Of a stretch of DNA of 64,000 bases, positions 24,197 through 33,632 are shown one piece after another (the stretch's first letter is position 1; every line of letters starts with the position of its first letter). This DNA comes from Pseudomonas paraversuta (lineage in GTDB: Bacteria > Pseudomonadota > Gammaproteobacteria > Pseudomonadales > Pseudomonadaceae). The stretch is taken from positions 310,001 to 374,000 of the forward strand of contig NZ_CAJFCL010000005.1 in assembly GCF_904063065.1 (NCBI RefSeq), written 5' to 3'. A model generated the notes under the pieces. The model searched no databases and was not told the origin of the DNA. It saw only the letters and a list, made by a program, of their open reading frames with translations. Position numbers and translations under genes: made by a program.

Positions 24197-25594
24197 ATGG
24201 CGTTGCACCGCATCAAGCACAAGTCGGCCACAGATCCCGTTTTTGGTTCTTCTGAACTGGCTCACGCCGCTGTGACCAAGGGCTTCCCGGAGGCGGAGCA
24301 GTCGCCACGAGATGTATACCAGTTGGTCCACGATGAGCTGTACCTGGATGGCAACGCCCGCCAGAATCTCGCCACTTTTTGCCAAACATGGGAAGAGGAT
24401 GAAGTTCACAAGCTGATGGACCTGTCGATCGACAAGAACATGATCGACAAGGACGAATATCCGCAATCGGCGGAACTGGAGAACCGTTGCATCCATATGC
24501 TGGCGGATCTATGGCATTCCCCGGCGGCGGCCACCACCCTCGGCACTTCAACTGTAGGTTCCAGTGAAGCTTGCATGCTTAGTGGTCTGGCTGCGTTGTG
24601 GCGCTGGCGTGCGGTGCGCAAAGCGGCTGGCAAGGCTGCTACTACGCCGAATATGGTGTGCGGTCCGGTGCAGGTTTGTTGGCACAAGTTTGCCCGTTAC
24701 TGGGATATAGAAATCCGTGAAGTACCGATGTCCGAAGGGCATTGGTTCATGAGGCCTGAGGACATGCTGGAGCGGGTCGATGAAAACACCATCGTGGTGG
24801 TACCGACCTTCGGCCAGACATTTACCGGTCTGTATGAAACCGTAAAACCGTTGTCCGATGCCCTGGACGATCTGGAAAAAAGCAGCGGCCTGAGTGTCGA
24901 CCTTCACGTCGATGGTGCAAGTGGCGCGATGCTGGCGCCGTTTTGCGCACCGGACATTCTTTGGGACTTTCGTATACCGCGGGTCAAGTCCATCAGCACC
25001 TCCGGGCACAAGTTCGGCCTGGCACCGATAGGCGCGGGTTGGGTGGTTTGGCGCGATGCGAAGGAACTGCCGGAAGGCCTGATTTTTCATGTGAACTATC
25101 TGGGCGGCGACATGCCGACTTTCGCCCTGAACTTTTCGCGCCCGGCCGGGCAGATCATTGCCCAGTACTACAACTTCTTGCGCCTGGGGCGTGAGGGGTA
25201 TGAGCGTATTCATTCTGCGTGCTACGAAACAGCGCAATTTTTGGCGCGAGAGCTGGTCAAGATCGGGCCGTTCGAGATGCTCTACAACGGTGATCCGCAA
25301 TTGGGGATCCCGGCGCTGACCTGGCGTTTGAAGCCGGGGGCGAAAACCAATTACTCCCTGTATGACCTGGCGGACCGCCTGCGCGTCCGCGGTTGGCTGG
25401 TGCCAGCGTACAGCTTGCCTGCCAATGTAGAAGAGGTGGTGGTGCAGCGGATTCTGGTCAAGCAGGGGATGTCGATCGACATGGCCAAATTGTTGCTGGC
25501 CGACTTTGTGCGGGATATTCAATTCTTCGCTGAGCATCAGCCCCACGGCTTTAAAGGCCGTGAAGCTGAAGCGGGAAATCATGCCGGACGGTAG
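24197..25594 (+). CDS. gadB: Glutamate decarboxylase (PLP-dependent)
   Basis: The 465-residue protein matches bacterial GadA/B in length and motifs: [17 protein letters not shown], the cofactor region [10 protein letters not shown] and the PLP lysine in TSGHKFGLA (Lys272). It converts glutamate to GABA and CO2, consuming one proton. The N-terminal stretch carries FGSSELA and [10 protein letters not shown], also seen in GadB. The C-terminal His-containing tail (EHQPHGFKG) may correspond to the pH-dependent lid. It is divergent from glsA-gadC, giving a complete module with glutamine supply, decarboxylation and antiport. Confidence 0.94.
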   Translation: MALHRIKHKSATDPVFGSSELAHAAVTKGFPEAEQSPRDVYQLVHDELYLDGNARQNLATFCQTWEEDEVHKLMDLSIDKNMIDKDEYPQSAELENRCIHMLADLWHSPAAATTLGTSTVGSSEACMLSGLAALWRWRAVRKAAGKAATTPNMVCGPVQVCWHKFARYWDIEIREVPMSEGHWFMRPEDMLERVDENTIVVVPTFGQTFTGLYETVKPLSDALDDLEKSSGLSVDLHVDGASGAMLAPFCAPDILWDFRIPRVKSISTSGHKFGLAPIGAGWVVWRDAKELPEGLIFHVNYLGGDMPTFALNFSRPAGQIIAQYYNFLRLGREGYERIHSACYETAQFLARELVKIGPFEMLYNGDPQLGIPALTWRLKPGAKTNYSLYDLADRLRVRGWLVPAYSLPANVEEVVVQRILVKQGMSIDMAKLLLADFVRDIQFFAEHQPHGFKGREAEAGNHAGR

Positions 25595-25813
25595 AAAGCG
25601 ATAATCGAAATATACTGTGCTCGTCAAAAACCCGAGCACAGTAGTTATTTCATAGGGTCAAAAGTATCTCGGGCCTTTCAACCGCGCCCACGTTTTTCTT
25701 TGATATGCCTTTTCTATAGATTTGAAAAATCTTTGGCGCTATCTGTTTTTGAGGGCCATGTGGCCCCGTTCGCAGCCAGCACGGCTGACAACGGATATTG
25801 TTCGAGCCGCTAT

Positions 25814-27463
25814 TTAGAGGTCTGAATAAAGGTCCGAAAGCGGCGACAGAATAGCGTTCCACACCTTGTCGCGCAGATGAGGCAGTTGACTCTTTTCCAG
25901 CTCGGTCAGGCCATAGTGGTCGGGGTTGCTCAGGACATTTTCGAACTTGACGATGCGACAGTTGTAGTCGGTCGTATCCCTTTTTTCGTTAACGATATAG
26001 ATGGGCAATACCTTCAGGTTATACAGCCGGGTCACCCCAAGGGCTTTGCCAATGTCGAACTTTACGGCGTAGGCCAGTTTTGAGTTGCGACTCTCTGGAT
26101 GGAAGCTCACAAAGTCGCCGAAAGCGTAGATGACCAACGCATCCTGCTTGCCATGGCGTGGAATCACTTGCGCTGGCTGGCTGACATGCGCGTGGTTGCC
26201 GAGGATGGTGTCCACGCCGCACTCGATAACCTTGTGCGCGGCATCAACAATTTTCTCATGGGGGTACATTTCGAACTCCCACCCCCAATGGCAGTAGGCG
26301 ATGATCCAGTCGGCGCCCTTGGCCTTGGCGGCAGCGACCTGTTTTTTGATCAGGGCGTAATCCGTAGGCGGGTCAACGTCGTTGAATCGCACTTCGTTGG
26401 CCAGGTAAAGCTCCCCGTCCCGTGAGTGACCGTTGAGGTCAAAGGTGTAAGACAGGAGAGCCACTTTGATGCCGTTTTTTTCCACGACGACGACATCATC
26501 CTGCTCGGCCTGACTACGGGCAGTGCCGGAGTAGTACGCCCCTGACTTCTCAAGCACTTTGAGTGTGGCCTCCACGCCTTCCTTGCCCCAGTCCATCGCG
26601 TGGTTGGTCGCTGTGCTGAAGAAGTTGATCTTCGCTTCATGGCGGAATTTGTTGAACATCGCTTCAGAGGTGTTCATTTGCGCCGGCTTGCCAGTTTGCT
26701 GATGGCGCCCTATAGGCTTGCTCTCATCAACGGTCGACTCCAGGTTGGCACTAACGATGTCAGCGCTGCTGTAAAAATCTGTGATGTCGTCGAACAGGTG
26801 CGGTGTGTTTTCGGGGGTCAGCACATCCACCGCGAGCAAGTCACCCGCACATGAAACCGAGAGGGCGGGAATAACCGGGAACACACCCCCTTGTTCAATT
26901 GAGGGGTCACTCAGGTTACGGAACTTCAAGGTCTGGTTAGCGAAGAATCCTTCGAGCCCCGACTCTTTTTCGGCAACTTCAAGTTGATTAAGCCAGTAGC
27001 GGTAGAGCCACTTGGTCTTCTGGAAAGTATTGCCCGAGATGTCATATACGCCTGTTTCGGGTTGCGGGTAATGAAACTGCTCATAGCAGATGTAACTCAT
27101 CAGCAAAAGACCAAGCCTGAGCAGGGTGCGCTGGTGTATCGGGTCCTTGAGGGCAGGGGGAAGTACTCCAAATCCGGGATCAACCAGCAAATCCTCGAGC
27201 AGGATCTGCGCCTTGAGTAATGGAGAAGGATCGGCGAGCACCGGCTCAAGCCTCTCCAAGACCCGCTTCGGGCCCTGTTGTGCAATCCAGCCGAACAACG
27301 CCCGCGCGTAAGCCTCTTCCTCGGGGCTGATGGTCTCGACCATTTCCAGGTCGCCATCAGCGACGCGCCGCAGTATGTCGATGGTCTCGGCTTCGTGCCC
27401 GTCGAGGCAGCATTTGATCGACTGTATAAGCTCCTTCAAGGCTTCAAACATATAAGCATTCAT
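25814..27463 (-). CDS. CapA-family metallophosphatase-like protein (poly-gamma-glutamate enzyme family)
   Basis: This 549-residue protein has a helical N-terminal domain of about 200 residues and a C-terminal CapA domain with calcineurin-like motifs: SCAGDLL, SANLEST, FFSTATNHAMDWG, CHWGWEFE and GNHAHVSQP, which together give the usual Asp, Asn and His metal ligands. There is no signal peptide, unlike capsule CapA proteins. It is last in a four-gene operon behind a DUF2817 peptidase-like gene. The N-terminal extension is not recognised and may bind substrate. A role in cleaving or handling a gamma-glutamyl compound is inference from the domain name only. Confidence 0.8.
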   Translation of the reverse strand: MNAYMFEALKELIQSIKCCLDGHEAETIDILRRVADGDLEMVETISPEEEAYARALFGWIAQQGPKRVLERLEPVLADPSPLLKAQILLEDLLVDPGFGVLPPALKDPIHQRTLLRLGLLLMSYICYEQFHYPQPETGVYDISGNTFQKTKWLYRYWLNQLEVAEKESGLEGFFANQTLKFRNLSDPSIEQGGVFPVIPALSVSCAGDLLAVDVLTPENTPHLFDDITDFYSSADIVSANLESTVDESKPIGRHQQTGKPAQMNTSEAMFNKFRHEAKINFFSTATNHAMDWGKEGVEATLKVLEKSGAYYSGTARSQAEQDDVVVVEKNGIKVALLSYTFDLNGHSRDGELYLANEVRFNDVDPPTDYALIKKQVAAAKAKGADWIIAYCHWGWEFEMYPHEKIVDAAHKVIECGVDTILGNHAHVSQPAQVIPRHGKQDALVIYAFGDFVSFHPESRNSKLAYAVKFDIGKALGVTRLYNLKVLPIYIVNEKRDTTDYNCRIVKFENVLSNPDHYGLTELEKSQLPHLRDKVWNAILSPLSDLYSDL

Positions 27464-27510
27464 CCTGAATATCCTCTTGGTTTGCTTGATGATTACAGCG
27501 CAAGTCGGTT

Positions 27511-28611
27511 TTAACTGCGTTCTTTCGAGGTGCCGGCCAGCCCGAGCCGGGTGAGCTCAAGCACGTCTTGCGCCTGCTGCAGTACCCGGCGTTTCCATGG
27601 GTCGGTATCAATATAGAAGGCATCGCGCAGTTGGCGTTTGATCTGCATTAACCGTTCTGTCGGGACAGCGGCCTGGTTGTGCAACCACTGATCGGCACGT
27701 AGCGCTTTGAGCACCAATGGTCCGGGTTTGGTGCCGTACTCCAGGGTCAATCCGTTGTATTGCGCGTCGGGGCATTCCTGCATGACGGCTAAATCAAGGG
27801 TGCCATTTAAAACCGCTGATGAAGACGTACCTTGTGTGCTGAGGGTGACCTGTTCACCCCACCAGCTTCGTGCCCGTGCAATCGCGTCCGGGGTATCGCG
27901 TCCTTTATAAATGCGCTCTCCCACGCCGCTGGGACCAAGCCCTGTATGCACATCGATCCAGCCTATGCGCCGACATTGGCCGCCATACCGTCGAATGATC
28001 TGGCGAACTTGTACGTTGCTCCAGGTGGGCTGGGTGCCCGCAAAAAACAAGCCGTCAGGGTCGCTGTGCTGGCCTCGGGTGATGGCCGACTGCAAGGCTT
28101 TGGTGCCGTGGCGTAACGCATACCCGAGGAGCCCGAGGGTACTGAGCAGAGTGGGCGGTTGACGCCGTGGCACCAGTAACGGAGCGATCGAAGTGTATTC
28201 GGGGTTACCGGGCAACGGCTGATCGAAGTCCATGAAGTTGCGATTGATATCGACATTGTCTTCGTTGACCCGACGCAGCCAGGAGAAGCCGTAAGGGTTG
28301 ACTGCATGCAGAAAAAGCACAGCCATATCCTGAGCGCGGCACTGCCTGCTCCAATCATGATTGCGCAGATGATCCACCTGAACAGCCGAGCCGCAGAAGC
28401 CTTCAACGCCGTGCACACCGCTGCTCACTACCAGCAGGTTGGCCGCTGTGGGCGAACCGACAAGTGCGACATCAAGTGCCAGTTCTTCTCCATCGCGACC
28501 GGGTAACGGGTGGACGCGGGATTCAACTTCCAGATGGGCATTGGCGCAAGCCTGCAGGAATTTTTGCCGAGCTTCGGCGTAGCTTTGTGAAAAGCAGGAT
28601 ACGTCCATCAT
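27511..28611 (-). CDS. DUF2817 protein, M14 carboxypeptidase-like
   Basis: The 366-residue product has the metallocarboxypeptidase-type zinc pattern of DUF2817: SGVHGVEGFCGS (His and Glu ligands), DINRNFMDF, the third ligand in IDVHTGLGP and the general-base Glu in LTLEYGT. It probably cleaves an amide or peptide bond in a small substrate. No signal peptide is present, so it acts in the cytosol. The ATG pair at 28611/28608 is chosen; an upstream extension in the same frame overlaps the MFS gene and does not look like protein. It sits between an MFS importer gene and a CapA-like gene. Confidence 0.8.
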   Translation of the reverse strand: MMDVSCFSQSYAEARQKFLQACANAHLEVESRVHPLPGRDGEELALDVALVGSPTAANLLVVSSGVHGVEGFCGSAVQVDHLRNHDWSRQCRAQDMAVLFLHAVNPYGFSWLRRVNEDNVDINRNFMDFDQPLPGNPEYTSIAPLLVPRRQPPTLLSTLGLLGYALRHGTKALQSAITRGQHSDPDGLFFAGTQPTWSNVQVRQIIRRYGGQCRRIGWIDVHTGLGPSGVGERIYKGRDTPDAIARARSWWGEQVTLSTQGTSSSAVLNGTLDLAVMQECPDAQYNGLTLEYGTKPGPLVLKALRADQWLHNQAAVPTERLMQIKRQLRDAFYIDTDPWKRRVLQQAQDVLELTRLGLAGTSKERS

Positions 28612-28663
28612 GGATGTCCTATTAACATTCGTGCCAGATTTGGCGATCAGGGAGCGGGGGTAG

Positions 28664-29968
28664 TCACTGCGCGATGTGGGCCGGGCAGGCGGCTGAAGGG
28701 GCGGACTCGGGAAGGATGGCGTTAAGTTCGCGACGAGTGCGCTCAGGGTCGATGAGCACCAGGCCAAGTACGGTGAACACTAAAAGTGCGATCCCGAACA
28801 GGCCAATCGCCAGTTCGAAACCGGTGACTAAATCTCCTCCCTGCCAGCCGATGGCCTGACCCACCAGAAGAGGTGCGAGCATGCCTGCCGTAGTCAACAA
28901 GGCGATGTGGATGGCCAGCATACTTCCGCGCTGGCGGGCCGGTGCGATGTGGGCGACGATGCTGAAACCAAAGGCTGACAGCAAGTTGAGAAGGATACTG
29001 CCCAGAAGAAACAGCCCCAGCGTGACTGTCAGGGATGTCGAGCTAAAGCCCATGATGATGTAAGCCACGGCTGCGATCAGGCATGCCACGAGGGGCGGAA
29101 TACCCATCGCCTTGCGTATGCTGGCGCCACGCTTCATCGCTTGTTGGGCCAGGCTGGACACCAGCAAGTTCATGAATATCACCCCCAGGGTGGTGGCGAG
29201 CACCAGATACCCGGACTGCATCGGCGTCATCCCCAGCCCTCTTTGCAGGTAGGTGGGCAGCCAGCTGTAAAGCAGGGCATTGGGCAGATAGCTACAGAAA
29301 GCGACCAGAGTAATGCAGACAAACGTGCGATTGAGCAGCAGTCGGCTGTAGGGCAGTGTGGGCAACAGGCTGCCATTGGCGGTTTTTGTATCGTCATGCT
29401 GGCCTTCGCGGCCAAACAGTTGCCACAGCAGCAGCCACACCAGGCCAACACCTGCCAGCAGCACATACCCCGTACGCCAGCCGTATTGCTCAATCAAGGT
29501 CGGCAGGGCCAGGGCGCCTGCGATGGCGCCTAACATGATTGCGACTTGAATCAGCGCCGCAGGCAGCACCCGCTCGCGGGTGGCGTACCATTTGAAACAG
29601 GCGTGCTGGGTGACGGCTGTGCCAGGGCCGCAACCAGCGCCCAGCATGACGCGGCTGACGAGCAGGGTGACGAAGCTGCTGGACAGGGCGGCGAGCAATT
29701 GCGCGGCCATCCAGACCAAGGCCATGCCCGAAAGGATCCAGCGGCTTGGCATGCGGTTGGCCACAAAGCCCACCAGTACCCCGGAGATCGAATACAGAAA
29801 AAAGAACGCGCTGCTGATAAAACCGAACTGCTCGGGCGTCAGTTTCAGTTCGTCAATAATCTGCGGGCCGGCGAAGGCAAAAATGGTTTTATCCAGCACG
29901 CTGATAATCACCACAGTCATCAGCAAGGCAACAACGAACGGACGTCTTTTATCGGGAAGTGAATGCAT
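28664..29968 (-). CDS. MFS transporter (anion:cation symporter-like)
   Basis: The 434-residue protein has 12 predicted helices, starts MHSLPDKRRPF and carries VGFVANRMPSRWIL (MFS motif A region between helices 2 and 3). The pattern of GPGTAVTQHACFKWYATRERVLPAALIQ resembles the ACS family (4-hydroxyphenylacetate/glucarate-type importers). It is probably the inner-membrane importer for the operon substrate. Frame continues 31 codons upstream into the DUF1302 gene, so ATG 29968 is preferred. It is preceded by the porin gene and followed by two hydrolase-like genes. Confidence 0.83.
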   Translation of the reverse strand: MHSLPDKRRPFVVALLMTVVIISVLDKTIFAFAGPQIIDELKLTPEQFGFISSAFFFLYSISGVLVGFVANRMPSRWILSGMALVWMAAQLLAALSSSFVTLLVSRVMLGAGCGPGTAVTQHACFKWYATRERVLPAALIQVAIMLGAIAGALALPTLIEQYGWRTGYVLLAGVGLVWLLLWQLFGREGQHDDTKTANGSLLPTLPYSRLLLNRTFVCITLVAFCSYLPNALLYSWLPTYLQRGLGMTPMQSGYLVLATTLGVIFMNLLVSSLAQQAMKRGASIRKAMGIPPLVACLIAAVAYIIMGFSSTSLTVTLGLFLLGSILLNLLSAFGFSIVAHIAPARQRGSMLAIHIALLTTAGMLAPLLVGQAIGWQGGDLVTGFELAIGLFGIALLVFTVLGLVLIDPERTRRELNAILPESAPSAACPAHIAQ

Positions 29969-29996
29969 GGGTATGGCCTTTAATTGAGGAGCTTTT

Positions 29997-31856
29997 TCAG
30001 AAGCGCATGCCGACACTGGCTTCCAACATGCTTCGGTCTGCAACCATGTTGTAATCGCCACCCCCGGTGTTCAGGTAGTTGAGCTCAAAGTTGTAGTCGC
30101 TTTTGTACTCCCCCTGCAGTCCGAAAATCTGTGCATAACGCCCTTCGGAAAACACGCCGTCATAGGCGTGCCCTTTGACGTCATACACCAGGGTTAACGA
30201 AGGCGTAAGGTCAAGTCCGGGCAAGACGTTTCTATAACGAATCTCCCCTTTGGAACGAGCTCCCCACGAGAAAGGCGTGACGAAACCATCGATTGCACAT
30301 TTTGCCGCCGGGCCTGTGCATTTCGAGCTGTTGCCGTAGGGCGCGCTGCCGAAGCCGGGGCGTCCGTAACGGATGTCGTCAGTGTCGGGCAGGTCGTGGA
30401 CATATTTGAATCCCGCCTCGGCTGACAACTTCATCTCGCCGCCCAATACAGTGCCCAAAGGATGGTTGGCGCCGAGATTGAGCTGGCTCACTCGAAACCT
30501 GTCGAAACCGCTGGCCACATAGCCTGTGGGCGTTTTGGACAGGTAGCCCATGGGCCCGCTGCCCCCTAACAGGCCAGCAATGAAATCGGAACCGTTCCAG
30601 GCGATCGGTTGGTTGGGACGATAGCTGTATTCAGCGTAGATACCTGTGCCGCCTGGCAGTCGGGTTTTGAAATTAAGGGCGTACATCCGGATGCTGGTCG
30701 GGAAGGCGCGTTGATAATAAGCGGCAATGCCCGTTGGTTTGGCCTGGCCGAGGTTGGCGGCGGGCGGCGTCAGAACACCGGGGCCAGTACGTACTGCCTG
30801 GGTGACTGCTTCACGACTGGTGTAGTCAGCGAAATACAGCCCGAACATGCCGACGTCTTGCCATAAATATTGCAGGCTGGCGCCGAACTGATTGTTACTG
30901 GGGCGATGGTCCGGGCCACGGGACACGTAATCCAGAGGGTTGTTCAGGGCCTGGCCGTCGGTGGTGTAAATCGGTCGCCCGGCCATGGAGCTCAAAATGC
31001 TGCCATTGAGAAGAAACTGGTCGCACCCCGGTTGAGCGTAATCGCTGGTCGATAGAAAGGTCCCGCAACCCGGATAAGCGCTGGGACGGAACTCAAACTG
31101 GTTGAATGCATCCACCGACAGGTTTTCAGTCAGCGCCAGCTTGGCGTAAAGGGTCGGCATCGCGACGGTACGGGCTTCTGCAATTGAAGTGGCTCGACGT
31201 GCCGCGGCCCAATCAAAAGCGTTCACTGCCTGTAAACCGCCGCCGATGGTGGTTGGCGTGACCCAGGGAATCGCCTGATCGCCGAGTCGCACCAGCAGGT
31301 CGTGCCCGCCAGGCTGGAACGTGCCGTAAACATACGCGTCGTTGATGACTGCATTGGAAAAACGCGCCAGCGAGTCAAACCCGTCATCGCTCAGCGGTTC
31401 ACCGGATTGATAGCCGTTTGGAACGCTGCCGTAGTCGACGTTCTGGTGTTTTTGGGTGTAGTCGTACCAGCCTTTGGCACTTACAAATACGCCAAGATTA
31501 CGGTGGCTCAGATCCGCCTGCAGGTAGGCCTCGGTAGAGGTAGAAACCGCATCGCCGCGCTTGTAGTTGAGGTTGCCGTCGTTGAACAGGTTCATGCCGT
31601 ATTCGGAGCTGGTCAAGCGGTAGCTCGGTTTGTCCATGCGCCACACAGAACCCAATGACAGAGCACCTTTGAGGTTCAGGCGAGTGTCGTCCTGCTGCCA
31701 CTCGATACCTTTACCCAACCCTGACTTGAGGTCACCGAATACCAGCTCGCCAGCCATTGCCGGAGCAGTCATGGCAACGCTCAACACAGACGTGGCCAAC
31801 CCCGCAAGTACGGGAGTCCGGGTCACGGCCCACTTCTTTCTTATTGTTGTTGTCAC
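29997..31856 (-). CDS. DUF1302 family outer-membrane porin-like protein
   Basis: The 619-residue protein has a signal peptide (about residues 1-35, ending APAMA) and a beta-barrel-type sequence of alternating strands ending in a C-terminal aromatic residue (ASVGMRF), the assembly signal of outer-membrane proteins. Motifs such as LVRLGDQAIPWV and AFDWAAARRA are characteristic of DUF1302. Such proteins accompany catabolic or transport operons in Pseudomonas. It is the first gene of the four-gene operon divergent from the AraC-type regulator, and would admit the substrate. Confidence 0.85.
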   Translation of the reverse strand: MTTTIRKKWAVTRTPVLAGLATSVLSVAMTAPAMAGELVFGDLKSGLGKGIEWQQDDTRLNLKGALSLGSVWRMDKPSYRLTSSEYGMNLFNDGNLNYKRGDAVSTSTEAYLQADLSHRNLGVFVSAKGWYDYTQKHQNVDYGSVPNGYQSGEPLSDDGFDSLARFSNAVINDAYVYGTFQPGGHDLLVRLGDQAIPWVTPTTIGGGLQAVNAFDWAAARRATSIAEARTVAMPTLYAKLALTENLSVDAFNQFEFRPSAYPGCGTFLSTSDYAQPGCDQFLLNGSILSSMAGRPIYTTDGQALNNPLDYVSRGPDHRPSNNQFGASLQYLWQDVGMFGLYFADYTSREAVTQAVRTGPGVLTPPAANLGQAKPTGIAAYYQRAFPTSIRMYALNFKTRLPGGTGIYAEYSYRPNQPIAWNGSDFIAGLLGGSGPMGYLSKTPTGYVASGFDRFRVSQLNLGANHPLGTVLGGEMKLSAEAGFKYVHDLPDTDDIRYGRPGFGSAPYGNSSKCTGPAAKCAIDGFVTPFSWGARSKGEIRYRNVLPGLDLTPSLTLVYDVKGHAYDGVFSEGRYAQIFGLQGEYKSDYNFELNYLNTGGGDYNMVADRSMLEASVGMRF

Positions 31857-32198
31857 TGACTAATACCTTTGTTTTTGTTTCTCTTGTGAATGCCAGGCGT
31901 TTTTCAGTCTAGCGCTGAAGTCATCCCCTTTAATACGGCGAATACCGACAGCAATAGGGTCGATATCGCCAGCTATAAACAGGCATGAATAGCCTGATGC
32001 TGTTCGCCCAGGCACAGCGAATTGCAGGAGCCAGCCCGCTTGCGCAGCTCGCTGAATAACAGGGGGTTAACAGGCTGTTGTATTGAGTGTTCCGACAAGG
32101 GGCACAGGGCAGGGCGGGCAGTACGAGTTGCAGGCAGACAGCATTTGGAAGTAGGGCTAATATCGCCAAAAATAAATTCAATAACGCCAGGCAGGTCT
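31857..32198. promoter_or_regulatory. Divergent control region between DUF1302 operon and AraC-type regulator
   Basis: These 342 bases contain no gene. Two similar 17-base segments (ATATCGCCA...ATAAA) occur in direct orientation at 31963-31979 and 32160-32176, differing at three central bases. They may be AraC-family binding sites. The regulator start has a modest ribosome site (GCAGG). Confidence 0.4.
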
Positions 32199-33302
32199 AT
32201 GAACGTCCGAATAGATTTATTGCACAGCCCCCATGGCATGACCGGAACGCTGTTCAGTGTGATCGATATTCTGCGCACCTTTAATAACCTGTGGCAGATG
32301 CGCAATCCGGATAAACGAGGGGCTTTTTTTCACTGGCGATTGATTGATGCGGCGGGCAATGAGCTACCGCTTGCGGACTGGTTGTCAGGCATGCAGTCGC
32401 CTGCCGGTGGGCGTAAATCGTTGCGGCCCTCGCAGACCGCGCTGTTTGTGCCGGGGGTGCAGATGAAAAGCGTGCCGGATCTGAAGCATGTGCTCGATCA
32501 ATGCGCCGAGGAGCTCAATTGCATCGCGCGTTATCACTCTCAAGGGCGCATCGTCGCGGCCAGTTTCAATGGCCCGGTGATGTTGGCCCGAGCCGGTGTG
32601 CTGGACGGCCGGCGCGCGACAGTCACCTGGATGATTGCCAATTGGTTTGCCTCCAGCTTTCCTGAGGTGCAGTTGGCGATGGCGGGCCCGGTGGTGGTCG
32701 ACGGGTTGGTCTTTACGGCGGGCGCACCGGCGGCTGTGTGCGATTTGATGGTGGAGTTGATTCGTCATTTTGCCGGTGAAGAAATGGCGCAAATAGCGAC
32801 CAATGGGTTGCTCTATCACCCGATGCGTTTTGAGCATTCGAGCCTGAACTTTCCTGGCATTTCGGTAAAGACCCGGGACAGCGTGGTGTTCCGGGCCAAG
32901 CACTGGCTTCAGCAGAACATTCAGACGGCCTATAGCCTGGAACGTGTAGCCCAGGAAGCGGCAGCCAGCCCGCGCACCTTGCTACGTCATTTCAAAGAAG
33001 TGGAGGGCATGACTCCGCTCGACTATCTGCACCGACTTCGGGTGGAGCGGGCCAAGCAATTATTGGAAGTAACCCTGGTTGATCTAACGGAAGTGATGGA
33101 GTACTGCGGTTATCAGGATGCCAGTGCTTTCCGGCGCCTGTTTCGACGCGCTACCGGGGTAACGCCTTCAGAGTACCGTCGTCGCTACACCATGCGCATT
33201 TCCAGCCGTTGGTGGCGGGCTGACGAGTCCGGGCCGAAGGAGAGAGTCGATGACTTGATCAAGGGACTGAGTATTGAGCCTGACCACAGGTCAGAACAGT
33301 GA
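32199..33302 (+). CDS. GlxA-type AraC-family regulator (DJ-1/PfpI-like sensor + AraC HTH)
   Basis: The 367-residue product has an N-terminal DJ-1/PfpI-like domain (about 1-210: VRIDLLHSPHGMTGT, ASFNGPVMLARAGVLDGRRATVTW) and a C-terminal AraC domain with two helix-turn-helices (about 245-345: AASPRTLLRHFKEVEGMTPLDYLHRLR, ITEVMEYCGYQD-like segment, ATGVTPSEYRRRY). Members of this type (GlxA, GbdR, CdhR) activate catabolic operons in response to small metabolites. It is divergent from the DUF1302-MFS-DUF2817-CapA operon and probably activates it. ATG 32199 is preferred; the upstream frame is not protein-like. Confidence 0.88.
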   Translation: MNVRIDLLHSPHGMTGTLFSVIDILRTFNNLWQMRNPDKRGAFFHWRLIDAAGNELPLADWLSGMQSPAGGRKSLRPSQTALFVPGVQMKSVPDLKHVLDQCAEELNCIARYHSQGRIVAASFNGPVMLARAGVLDGRRATVTWMIANWFASSFPEVQLAMAGPVVVDGLVFTAGAPAAVCDLMVELIRHFAGEEMAQIATNGLLYHPMRFEHSSLNFPGISVKTRDSVVFRAKHWLQQNIQTAYSLERVAQEAAASPRTLLRHFKEVEGMTPLDYLHRLRVERAKQLLEVTLVDLTEVMEYCGYQDASAFRRLFRRATGVTPSEYRRRYTMRISSRWWRADESGPKERVDDLIKGLSIEPDHRSEQ

Positions 33303-33632
33303 GAATACACCAATGAATCGGGCGGTCTTCCACGATATGGATTGCACCATAAGCAAAGTGATTTTCTGTTGGCCTTGATCTCAAAGATTTGGCTGTCGAG
33401 GCGGGGGCATCAACCCAATTCCTCTGCCTCGACTTGCTCTGCTGTAATTGCCTTGCTCTCCCCCGGTGAGTGCGATCACCCAGTTATTTTTCAGGCGTTG
33501 AGATGACTTATGGAGCTGGCGGCGATCACCTGCTTCGATCTTGGATGAGGGGTGCTTTGGTCATTGAGTCTTGAAGTCGAGATATCGTGAAGGTCCGCAG
33601 GCTTTTGCTGGAACCTCACACAATCCCTCTGT
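33303..33632. other. No gene seen
   Basis: A 330-base gap between the convergent AraC-type regulator and oprB. No convincing reading frame, RNA gene or terminator with a clear T run was recognised on either strand. Confidence 0.45.
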
